Assembly: GCF_028690125.1 (NCBI RefSeq)
Contig: NZ_JAQVBV010000035.1
Span: 1-52,973 of the forward strand
Reading direction: 5' to 3'
Length of the DNA: 52,973 nucleotides
From: Bacteroides sp.
GTDB taxonomy: Bacteria; Bacteroidota; Bacteroidia; Bacteroidales; Bacteroidaceae
Part shown: piece by piece, positions 16,210 to 23,055 of the stretch
Numbering within the stretch: the first letter of the stretch is position 1
How the letters are laid out: every line of letters begins with the position of its first letter
Program-made: the position numbers and the translations under genes
Notes under the pieces: model-generated
Seen by the model: the letters and a program-made list of their open reading frames with translations, nothing else
The model's database searches: none
What the model was told of the DNA's origin: nothing

Positions 16210-17484
16210 GTGTTAAATCCTGCCGTCCGTTATCAGGAGATGGACGGATTCGGAGCAGCCATTACTGGGTCTACCTGCTACAATCTGCTAATGATGAAAC
16301 CAGAAGACCGTCGCGCCTTCCTTACAGAGACATTCTCCAGTAAAAAAGGATTCGGATTTAGTTATATCCGTGTTTCTATCGGTTGTTCCGACTTCTCACT
16401 GAGTGAATATACCTGCTGTGACCAGAAAGGAATGGAAAATTTCGCTCTGCAGAGCGAAGAAACCGACTATATAATTCCTGTTTTAAAAGAGATACTGACA
16501 ATCAATCCATCAATCAAGATTATGGCAGCTCCCTGGACCTGCCCCAAATGGATGAAAGTAAAAAGTCTGAATACCCTTGTACCTCTGGATTCATGGACGG
16601 ATGGACAACTGAATCCGATCTATTACAAAGACTATGCCACCTATTTCGTAAAATGGATACAAGCATTTAATGCTGAAGGGATTGAGATCTATGCCGTCAC
16701 TCCACAAAATGAACCACTAAACCGTAAAAATTCTGCCTCACTCTATATGGGATGGGAAGAACAGAGAGATTTCATTAAGACGGCACTAGGTCCTCAAATG
16801 AAAGCTGCAGGACTCACAACCCGGATTTATACATTCGACCATAATTATAATTACGATAATATAGAATCTCAAAAGGATTATCCTTGTAAAATTTACGAGG
16901 ATACAAATGCTTCCCAATACATTGCAGGATCGGCCTTTCACAACTATGGTGGTGACCGAAAGGAGTTATTGAATGTGCATAATGCCCATCCTGATAAGGA
17001 ACTTCTGTTTACCGAAACTTCTATCGGTACGTGGAACAGTGGGCGCGACCTACCCATGCGTTTGATGGACGATATGAGAGAAGTGGCATTGGGCACTGTA
17101 AACAACTGGTGCAAAAGTGTCATCGTATGGAACTTGATGCTTGATAATGATCGCGGACCTAACCGTGAAGGAGGATGTCAAACGTGTTATGGCGCAGTAG
17201 ATATCAATAACAGTGACTACAAGACGATTATCCGTAATTCTCATTATTATATCATCGCTCATCTTTCGACAGTAGTAAAACCTGGAGCCTACCGTATCGG
17301 TGCATTGGGACAAATCGAGAAAGACATCATATATTCAGCTTTTGAGAATGTGGATGGAACCTATGCTTTGGTATTGCTCAACAGAAATGAAAAAGCACAG
17401 GCAATCACCGTCAGCGACGGTCATCATCAGTTTACGCACGATGTTCCGGGAAAATCAGTTATTTCTTATTGCTGGGCGAAATAA
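16210..17484 (+). CDS. Glycoside hydrolase family 30 enzyme, 5'-truncated
   Basis: A GH30 retaining beta-glycosidase, probably a secreted beta-glucanase of the Bacteroides GH30_3 type. The catalytic acid/base is E168 in TPQNEP and the nucleophile E269 in LLFTETSIG, numbered from the GTG at 16210. The 424 residues are only the conserved barrel and C-terminal sandwich. The frame stays open upstream to 15982 and reads DVALYVTTANLTHDL and ESIPFNKK, which is genuine GH30 N-terminal sequence, yet no in-frame ATG and no signal peptide exist. The true 5' end has therefore been lost at the junction near 15,960-15,982. The listed GTG start is a formal choice; the gene is probably silent or a pseudogene. 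Confidence 0.8.
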   Translation: MLNPAVRYQEMDGFGAAITGSTCYNLLMMKPEDRRAFLTETFSSKKGFGFSYIRVSIGCSDFSLSEYTCCDQKGMENFALQSEETDYIIPVLKEILTINPSIKIMAAPWTCPKWMKVKSLNTLVPLDSWTDGQLNPIYYKDYATYFVKWIQAFNAEGIEIYAVTPQNEPLNRKNSASLYMGWEEQRDFIKTALGPQMKAAGLTTRIYTFDHNYNYDNIESQKDYPCKIYEDTNASQYIAGSAFHNYGGDRKELLNVHNAHPDKELLFTETSIGTWNSGRDLPMRLMDDMREVALGTVNNWCKSVIVWNLMLDNDRGPNREGGCQTCYGAVDINNSDYKTIIRNSHYYIIAHLSTVVKPGAYRIGALGQIEKDIIYSAFENVDGTYALVLLNRNEKAQAITVSDGHHQFTHDVPGKSVISYCWAK

Positions 17485-17521
17485 ATAAACTATAACTGTA
17501 TTCTAAGCTAAAAAATAAATC

Positions 17522-17765
17522 ATGTCTTTCTAACCACTTTGAAATAGATTTATCGGATAAACAGTGACAAGTTATAGAAAATCTTTTAGATGGTAAAGAA
17601 CGTAACCGTAAACATTCTCTCCGTTCTATTTTTAATGCGATCTTTTATTGGGTAAAGACCGTCTGTCAATGGCAAATACTTCCTTCAGATCTCACCCCAC
17701 GTAACACCGCTTACTATTATAATTGTAAATGGAAAAACAATGGATTTATATCTTTGCATCACTAA
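17522..17765 (+). pseudogene. Broken IS5-family transposase fragment
   Basis: The frame 17532-17765 reads NHFEIDLSDKQ, a TGA stop at 17565-17567, then QVIENLLDGKERNRKHSLRS, IFNAIFYWVKTVCQWQILPS and DLTPRNTAYYYNCKWKNNGF before a TAA. This is the N-terminal domain of the IS5-type transposases common in Bacteroides, where the codon at the stop is normally tryptophan (QWQ). A likely original ATG at 17522 is out of frame with the rest. The catalytic DDE part is missing, so the element is dead. Confidence 0.72.
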
Positions 17766-18049
17766 TTTGAAGCAAGTCACAATAAGGATTATTCCGTTGT
17801 GAAAACATTTAAGGTGGGACATTTGTCTCGCCTTTTCTATTTAGTGATCAATCGAACCCTTTCTTCTTTGAGATAATTATTAATGTGTCTGGGAAAGCCA
17901 CTTAATCAAAAAAGACCGCTGCACTCTGGGGGAGGAGAAATGCAACGGTCAGGAAAGAGGGGGGAGATAATTCGGTTTGTTGTCGTGACAGTGAATTAGG
18001 TTTGCAGAATCTGCTTATCATCGAGATTCCCATGTATATTCATCTTCAT
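17766..18049. other. Non-coding stretch after the transposase remnant
   Basis: I see no gene. An imperfect inverted repeat near 17920-17960 (GACCGCTGCA with TGCAACGGTC) flanks a purine-rich GGGGGAGGAG segment; it could be a terminator or a small repeat element. Confidence 0.3.
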
Positions 18050-18388
18050 TCATATAGCGATATAAGCACCAAGGAAACGTTTCATCACATAGCTTTGCTT
18101 CTTTAATCTATGTAGATAGGCACAGCTATGTGAAACTTTAACGATGGGATAACTTAAATGATGTTCTATAAAAATGGCTCGCACAATCAGAACCAATTGT
18201 TCGTTTCGTTCTACTGAAATATATGAGCGAAGTGCGTCTGCACAAAGTTCATCCCTCAACCGCACAAGATATTGAAATACTCGTTTGCCTTGCTGCAAGC
18301 TAATGTATAATTTATAGCATTGTGGTTTGCCGGAAATTTTACGGAGGCAAAAACTTTCAATTGTATAAACTTTAGCCATATAACGCAA
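18050..18388 (-). CDS. Small hypothetical protein downstream of structured leader
   Basis: An open frame of 112 residues; I prefer the second methionine (MAKVYTIESFCLRKISGKPQ, start 18379), giving 109. The protein is basic and rich in hydrophobic and tyrosine residues, with no signal peptide and no motif I recognise. Its direct neighbour on the 5' side is a 160-base structured segment, which would be the leader of its message. It may be a real small gene, a remnant of a mobile element or a chance frame. Confidence 0.35.
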   Translation of the reverse strand: MRYMAKVYTIESFCLRKISGKPQCYKLYISLQQGKRVFQYLVRLRDELCADALRSYISVERNEQLVLIVRAIFIEHHLSYPIVKVSHSCAYLHRLKKQSYVMKRFLGAYIAI

Positions 18389-18431
18389 CGTTGTGTAGCG
18401 GGAAAAAATGAACGGTCCCTACTAACCCGCC

Positions 18432-18592
18432 GCTTTACAATCCTAACGAGTAGTGATCAGTGGACGCATTAACGTTCCACGCGGGGATAGGAACCGTTTT
18501 TATCTAAAGGTCCCATCTACGAGTGCGACAACGCACACTCGTAGGGCCTTAAACGGCAGCGTTATCACTACACGTCATCAGAATTGTAAAGC
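18432..18592. other. Highly structured non-coding segment
   Basis: Nested inverted repeats: GCTTTACAAT 18432-18441 with ATTGTAAAGC 18583-18592; GTAGTGAT 18450-18457 with ATCACTAC 18564-18571; CCGTTT 18494-18499 with AAACGG 18551-18556; and CTACGAGTGCG 18518-18528 with CGCAC-AC-TCGTAG 18533-18545 closed by ACAA. A further GCGGG/CCCGC pair lies at 18391-18429. The pairs nest into a branched fold, as expected of a structured RNA or a recombination/replication hairpin site. I do not know the family. The rest of 18389-18740 shows no gene. Confidence 0.6.
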
Positions 18593-18740
18593 ACTACAAA
18601 GATGCAAATTATTTTCATACAACGTATACAAAAACGGATTTTTTTTCACAAAACAAAACATAAAGTGAAATGTTCGTTCTATAAATCTTTTATATTAGTA
18701 TAAGGTATAAATAATAAATATATTCATCTTATTTCTATTC

Positions 18741-20819
18741 TCACTTAATACCGACCACATGATAATACACCCCATGCGTTTTCCGATACGACTCCACCCC
18801 CAACCGTTGCAAGATACGTCCGAAATGCGCCACCATTCCGGGCGAGAACCTCATCCGGCTCTCTTTTTGAATTCGTTGGAGAATATCTGCGGCAAGCAAC
18901 CACTCTCCTTCCTCATCGCCTTGTGCTGCACGAAAGTAAACAAGAAACAACTGTTCAATAGCGGGCGACTGCTCAAATGCGCGGTTAGCCTCCTTCAATA
19001 GAGCTTCCTCTTCCTCGTCGAACCAATACCGTTCATTACTACGAAGGGCAGCCATCGCTTGCGCATAAAGCTGTTCATAATCGATAGGGCGCACCACATC
19101 AATCACTCCGGTCACTTCCACACCGATGAAACGGCGACTACCGGAGGTATCCGTCAGCAAATCTTTATGGTTGCTCGTACCGACAAAGGAGGCATAACGT
19201 CGCAGTGACTCTACTGCCGAAGCATTGGGGCGACGCGTATTGACCACCGGCTTTTGCAAAATATGTTTCAGGAAAGCCTGCTGATTCATTCCTATCTGGT
19301 CGAACTCATCCATATTAATCAGCAAAAAGCGATTGAGATACAGTTCGGCATCCCGCTTCCGACTGAAATCGATGCTATCCGTATAATACGCTTGCAGGCA
19401 TGGCGGAAGTATCAGGCGACAAAAAGTAGATTTACGGTAAGCCTGCGGACCGATCAGCAAAGGAGAAGTACTATTAGCATATCTTTTATTTAATCCACGC
19501 CAATGGGCTACCATACCCAGAAACCAACGACGGAACAATTGTGCCCAATACGGATTGTCACAAGGAACTCGTTCCGCCAAATCCCGGATATGATCTTTGC
19601 CATCCCAATGCGGAAGATCGTAAAGATATTCCTCCACAGGCTGGTAAACCGGAACATGATCCGAACTCAGATAACGAACCACATCTTTGTCCCAAAGTTT
19701 GATTCCTTCATACAGCCCATTCATGGCAATGCTCGCCATCACCCTTTTATCTATCGGACGGAAATAGAAATTAAAACTGTTCCTTTCCCGATACTCCACC
19801 ACATTGGTCAGCTGGTTGAAACGGAACTCGTAACGACGTTTCATAAATTCATCCATCCGCATCACAAACAACTGTTCGGGCAACAGACTACTCTTACTGC
19901 CAAATCCTTTACCTGTATCATATATATTCTTTACTGTCTCTCGTATCAGCGTATCATCATTGGGCAAACGAGAATGCGCACGTGCCCACCTCACTGTATC
20001 TTCTAAGGGAATTCCGGCATGGAAACAGTGTCCGGCAAGACAAATGAGTAAAGATTGTACATCGTCATCCGGACCGGACTTTCCCTGTTCCTCCAACGCC
20101 CGAGCGAAAGCTGCCTCGAAAAGTAAAGAAAGTGCCTTGTAATGATCATATCCCGGTGCCAATCGTTGCAAAGGCGAAGGTTCCGTCTGTACCCGTTCAC
20201 GGTAAGTAGTCTCTCCCGGTAAGGCAATGGGCTGCTTGAGATAAATAGGCATTGCTTCCGGATTGAAATACAGTGCCGGATCGAAGGTTAAACGGCAGTA
20301 TTGTTCGAGCGAAGGTTCTTTCAGTTGGATATTGAAAGGTAATTGGGGTTGATAGAACTTCACCGCCAATCGGTAGGCAGATGCATGAAACAGTTCCGCT
20401 TGTTCACGAGTAGTGGGCAGTTTGTCATTCGGATATGTAAAACGTACCCATATCTTAACCGATTTCCCGGAAGAACCGATGAAGGCCAGATACGTCTGCG
20501 GCAATTCCATTACCCGCTCTTTTACCTCGTCCGCCTCTACCCTGCCGGAAAGGTTATTTACCTGAAGCATGACAATTCCAGTATATTCGGTCATCATCAT
20601 CACTCCGTCTTTACGAGTGAAAACTGCGGCAGGAAGTATCTTCGGAACCTTCTGAACGTATTCGTTTTTATCACCGGGAAGTATAAACGGCAGAATTTCT
20701 CTCATGTTTGAGACGAGTTTTGCCTTGGTTTCCGTTTTCATGTGCTCTACGAGCTGTTCCATCTTCAACGTACGCAAGGTGTTTGCTTTGCCATCGTCTC
20801 TTATTTGTGTTATTTTCAT
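18741..20819 (-). CDS. VirE/VapE-like primase-helicase protein
   Basis: A 692-residue protein of the Bacteroidales VirE family. The N-terminal half carries the BT4734-like/VirE-N module (about 50-200, including VMMMTEYTGIVMLQVNNLSG and the KVWVRF-like strand SVKIWVRF). The C-terminal VirE domain is a P-loop ATPase: PLLIGPQAYRKSTFCRLILP is the Walker A region, but the usual glycine before the lysine is an arginine (GPQAYRKS), and LLINMDEFDQIG is Walker B. Related proteins in phages and islands act as primase-associated helicases. It follows the HU-like gene after 127 bases, a pairing seen at many Bacteroides loci. Function in the host is not established. Confidence 0.82.
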   Translation of the reverse strand: MKITQIRDDGKANTLRTLKMEQLVEHMKTETKAKLVSNMREILPFILPGDKNEYVQKVPKILPAAVFTRKDGVMMMTEYTGIVMLQVNNLSGRVEADEVKERVMELPQTYLAFIGSSGKSVKIWVRFTYPNDKLPTTREQAELFHASAYRLAVKFYQPQLPFNIQLKEPSLEQYCRLTFDPALYFNPEAMPIYLKQPIALPGETTYRERVQTEPSPLQRLAPGYDHYKALSLLFEAAFARALEEQGKSGPDDDVQSLLICLAGHCFHAGIPLEDTVRWARAHSRLPNDDTLIRETVKNIYDTGKGFGSKSSLLPEQLFVMRMDEFMKRRYEFRFNQLTNVVEYRERNSFNFYFRPIDKRVMASIAMNGLYEGIKLWDKDVVRYLSSDHVPVYQPVEEYLYDLPHWDGKDHIRDLAERVPCDNPYWAQLFRRWFLGMVAHWRGLNKRYANSTSPLLIGPQAYRKSTFCRLILPPCLQAYYTDSIDFSRKRDAELYLNRFLLINMDEFDQIGMNQQAFLKHILQKPVVNTRRPNASAVESLRRYASFVGTSNHKDLLTDTSGSRRFIGVEVTGVIDVVRPIDYEQLYAQAMAALRSNERYWFDEEEEALLKEANRAFEQSPAIEQLFLVYFRAAQGDEEGEWLLAADILQRIQKESRMRFSPGMVAHFGRILQRLGVESYRKTHGVYYHVVGIK

Positions 20820-20856
20820 TTTTCGTCTTTTAAAAGAAGTTATTTCCGCATTTAGT

Positions 20857-20957
20857 CTCTCATACTCTCATTATTTTCATCTAATATGTTATAATACAAG
20901 TCTATATACAATGAGAGATCCACCATGAGAGATCCATCAGCAGATGTCATCTCTCAT
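20857..20957. repeat. TGAGAGATC repeat cluster between HU-like and VirE genes
   Basis: ATGAGAGATCC occurs at 20911-20921 and again at 20925-20935, with an inverted ATCTCTCAT at 20949-20957 that reaches into the HU-like stop codon, and CTCTCAT twice at 20857-20871. The same word recurs upstream of the HU-like gene. Confidence 0.65.
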
Positions 20958-21555
20958 AATATCCTTTTCCCGGTATGTAGATCGGTTGAGTAGGTCTTCC
21001 TATATTCTCCAGTTTTTTGAGTTCTTTCAATCGCCGTATTTGTCGGGAAGCCATGCTTTCGGTGAAGCCGCAAAGCGATTGCATATCAATGCGTCTCAAC
21101 ACAGGGCGCGTAACGAAATATTCAGTTAGCCTTCTGTCTATTTCTTCTTCCGAAAGAGATTGCGAATGTACTTTCAGTTTCGAGCGGTGCGCATGAGCAT
21201 GCATAAATGTGCTTTTTAGTTTTTTGTCCGGTTGGAAACTGACTGTTTTGATTCTCACTTTATCGGCTCTTGTAGCGATGGAATGTATCGGTTCGGCAGC
21301 CTGCAACGTCACTTGAAAATAACCAATTCCATCCAGATGCACTCTTTCACCTTCACAAAGGTGATTCCCCATGCATCGGCTAAGTTCCATCAGCATAGCT
21401 TCCACTTCCGCTTTGCCAAAAGTAGTTGCCGAATGAATCTCGGCAGCTAACCTTTGCGTAGTGACGTGCTGAAAATTGACAACTCTGGGATGATAGCCCA
21501 TTCTTCCCTCTTCATCCTGCTTGGGATTCTTATAGAATTCAAATTGTATTGCCAC
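20947..21555 (-). CDS. HU-HIG-like DNA-binding protein
   Basis: A 202-residue protein. Residues 1-120 form an HU/IHF-like domain of the Bacteroidales HU-HIG type (YHPRVVNFQHVTTQRLAAEI, then a CEGERVHLDGIGYFQVTLQ strand pair). After a basic linker (HAHAHRSKLKVHS), residues 130-202 look like a winged helix (EEEIDRRLTEYF, SLCGFTESMASRQIRRLKEL, and a wing ending in IYIPGKGYYER). So it can bind DNA with two domains. It is the first gene of a leftward unit with the VirE-like protein, starts from a strong promoter at 21,752-21,783, and both its leader and its flanks carry repeats that it could bind; that is inference. Confidence 0.85.
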   Translation of the reverse strand: MAIQFEFYKNPKQDEEGRMGYHPRVVNFQHVTTQRLAAEIHSATTFGKAEVEAMLMELSRCMGNHLCEGERVHLDGIGYFQVTLQAAEPIHSIATRADKVRIKTVSFQPDKKLKSTFMHAHAHRSKLKVHSQSLSEEEIDRRLTEYFVTRPVLRRIDMQSLCGFTESMASRQIRRLKELKKLENIGRPTQPIYIPGKGYYER

Positions 21556-21652
21556 CTTTGTTTTAATTTAATGATAGTTTATAGATGATGTTACTTATAT
21601 TATCACGTTATATAGCCTTTATTCAAGCGTTTTCTTACTGATATTATATTCA

Positions 21653-21734
21653 TTTTACTCTAGTAAACGAAACACAGCACTCTAGTGCACAATTTTCATC
21701 ACACTAGTGCTGAGTTCTATGCACTGGAGTAAAA
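21653..21734. promoter_or_regulatory. Palindromic element in the leader of the HU-like gene
   Basis: TTTTACTCTAGT (21653-21664) faces ACTGGAGTAAAA (21723-21734) with 11 of 12 pairs; inside, CAGCACTCTAGTG (21675-21687) faces CACACTAGTGCTG (21700-21712). The block lies between the transcription start expected near 21,745 and the ATG at 21,555, so it would form a hairpin in the mRNA or serve as an operator. Confidence 0.55.
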
Positions 21735-21751
21735 CGAATGTTATCTACCTT

Positions 21752-21783
21752 CAAAGATACAATAATTATTACTGAATAACAAA
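21752..21783 (-). promoter_or_regulatory. Promoter of the HU-like/VirE unit
   Basis: On the minus strand TTTG (21783-21780), a 20-base spacer and TATCTTTG (21759-21752) match the Bacteroides TTTG/TAnnTTTG consensus exactly. The leader to the ATG is about 190 bases. Confidence 0.75.
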
Positions 21784-21871
21784 TGATTGTACAATACTTT
21801 TCATGAAAAGATATAATATTTTGTTTGCAGCATACAGCTCATCCGAACGCTGTATCAGGTGTACGGAAAGT

Positions 21872-21976
21872 ATGAGAGATCTCCAGCAGAAATGGATCTC
21901 TCATAAGGATCTCTCATTCAAATATATCATTGATTTAATGATATTTACTAACAAAAGATGAGAGTAATGAGAGATC
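21872..21976. repeat. TGAGAGATC repeat cluster upstream of the HU-like gene
   Basis: ATGAGAGATCT at 21872-21882, GGATCTCTCAT at 21894-21904 and 21907-21917 (inverted orientation), and ATGAGAGATCA at 21967-21977. They lie 90-195 bases upstream of the promoter of the HU-like gene and match the copies downstream of that gene. The rest of 21,978-22,233 shows no gene that I can support. Confidence 0.65.
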
Positions 21977-22225
21977 AAACAAAAAAAGGTATAAGTCTAC
22001 TCTCCTAAAAAACAATTCATCTAATTTTAATTACATATAGAAAAGACATTATTATCTTTGCATTATTACTTTATAATAATTCTATTTGCATAATAGAATA
22101 AAGCATATGCTGCACTATGGCAATTACCAGAAACCCTTGCATTACTAATGGATACGCATCTCCTGAATACTTCTGTGACCCAGAGAAAGAAAGCGAGATT
22201 CTACTTTGTGAAGTTACTAGTAAAA

Positions 22226-22262
22226 CTATAAAAAAGGTGTGCCAGCAAATCTGACACACCTT
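22226..22262 (-). terminator. Terminator of the thioredoxin/acidic-protein unit
   Basis: AAGGTGTG (22234-22241) and CACACCTT (22255-22262) form a stem that on the minus strand is followed by TTTTTATAG. It lies 33 bases after the stop of the acidic protein gene. Confidence 0.8.
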
Positions 22263-22294
22263 CCATTCAATTTTTATCTACAGAATAAACTTTT

Positions 22295-22630
22295 TTAGTT
22301 TCCTTCTTCCAAAGAGTCAGTATACTCCATTTCCCCCTGAACCACAAAGAGGATTTCTTCAGGATCAAATTCGCCCATTTCGTCCTTTTTGGCTTCTTTC
22401 ACGATATACTCAACGATATTATCCAAATCTATCTCAACGTAACCGTCTGCATCCGGCTGAACATCAAGAATGCCACTTTCTGAATAGTATTCGTCAATTA
22501 AATCGAGAAAATAGTAAAGTTCATCGTCCGAGAACTTGTCTTTCAGTTCTTGAGGCAGATAATTCCTGATGAATTCGATGGTCTTTTCGTCATCGACATC
22601 TTCAAATAAAAATTCGTCTTCCACTCCCAT
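22295..22630 (-). CDS. Small acidic conserved protein
   Basis: A 111-residue very acidic protein (MGVEDEFLFEDVDDEKTIEF...) with no signal peptide, membrane segment or known motif. It looks like the conserved Bacteroidales protein of unknown function found next to thioredoxin and dnaE. It lies 48 bases after trxA in the same direction and is closed by a terminator, so it is the last gene of that unit. Its net charge suggests a protein-binding or buffering role, but nothing in the sequence shows what it does. Confidence 0.8.
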   Translation of the reverse strand: MGVEDEFLFEDVDDEKTIEFIRNYLPQELKDKFSDDELYYFLDLIDEYYSESGILDVQPDADGYVEIDLDNIVEYIVKEAKKDEMGEFDPEEILFVVQGEMEYTDSLEEGN

Positions 22631-22678
22631 GATTTTTAGGTATTAAGTGATACGTATATAAGTATAATAAAACTCCGC

Positions 22679-22993
22679 TTAAAGGAGCTTTTTTACTTTT
22701 TCAACAAATACAGGTTTGCCGACAGCACCTACCTGTTTATCAACAATCTCACCATTCTTAAAGAATAGAACAGTCGGGATATTACGGATACCATATTCAG
22801 CAGCCACATCGCTATTTTCGTCCACATCACATTTGCCGATTAGTACTTGTCCTTCAAATTCTGCTGCCAGTTCTTCAATAATAGGACCCACCATTTTACA
22901 AGGACCACACCAAGGAGCCCAAAAATCTATCACAACCGGCTTGCCTTCTGCAATAAGCTCTTTATAATTGCTGTCTGTAATTTCTAAAGCCAT
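22679..22993 (-). CDS. trxA: Thioredoxin
   Basis: A 104-residue classical thioredoxin, which reduces protein disulfides in the cytoplasm. The active site is WAPWCGPCKM (C29 and C32 by position), followed by the cis-proline segment RNIPTVLFFKNGE. Length is normal and there is no signal peptide, so it is cytoplasmic. A TATATTTG box at 23,054-23,047 overlapping the dnaE stop codon gives it its own promoter; the small acidic gene follows it. Confidence 0.96.
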   Translation of the reverse strand: MALEITDSNYKELIAEGKPVVIDFWAPWCGPCKMVGPIIEELAAEFEGQVLIGKCDVDENSDVAAEYGIRNIPTVLFFKNGEIVDKQVGAVGKPVFVEKVKKLL

Positions 22994-23046
22994 TTTGTTT
23001 AAATATTAAGTGTTAATTATAATTGATTTCCAAATGATTTTCGCTA

Positions 23047-23054
23047 CAAATATA
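23047..23054 (-). promoter_or_regulatory. Promoter -7 box of trxA
   Basis: TATATTTG on the minus strand fits TAnnTTTG and lies 53 bases before the trxA ATG. No clear -33 element is visible. Confidence 0.5.
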
Positions 23055-23055
23055 A

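Noticed and set aside
17920..17965. GACCG...CGGTC repeat as a possible transposon end
   Set aside because: Only one copy is visible and no second end or target duplication could be found nearby.
18432..18592. Integron attC site
   Set aside because: The ends do not match the RYYYAAC and GTTRRRY core sites and there is no integron integrase or cassette array.
18453..18668. Plus-strand open frame across the structured segment
   Set aside because: It runs through the nested inverted repeats and shows no protein-like pattern; the pairing explains the sequence better.
20857..21977. TGAGAGATC copies as a CRISPR array
   Set aside because: The copies are about 10 bases, irregularly spaced and in both orientations, with no spacer of constant length and no cas genes.
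22071..22259. Minus-strand 62-residue open frame before the terminator
   Set aside because: It covers the terminator hairpin of the acidic-protein unit and has no sign of a protein family.
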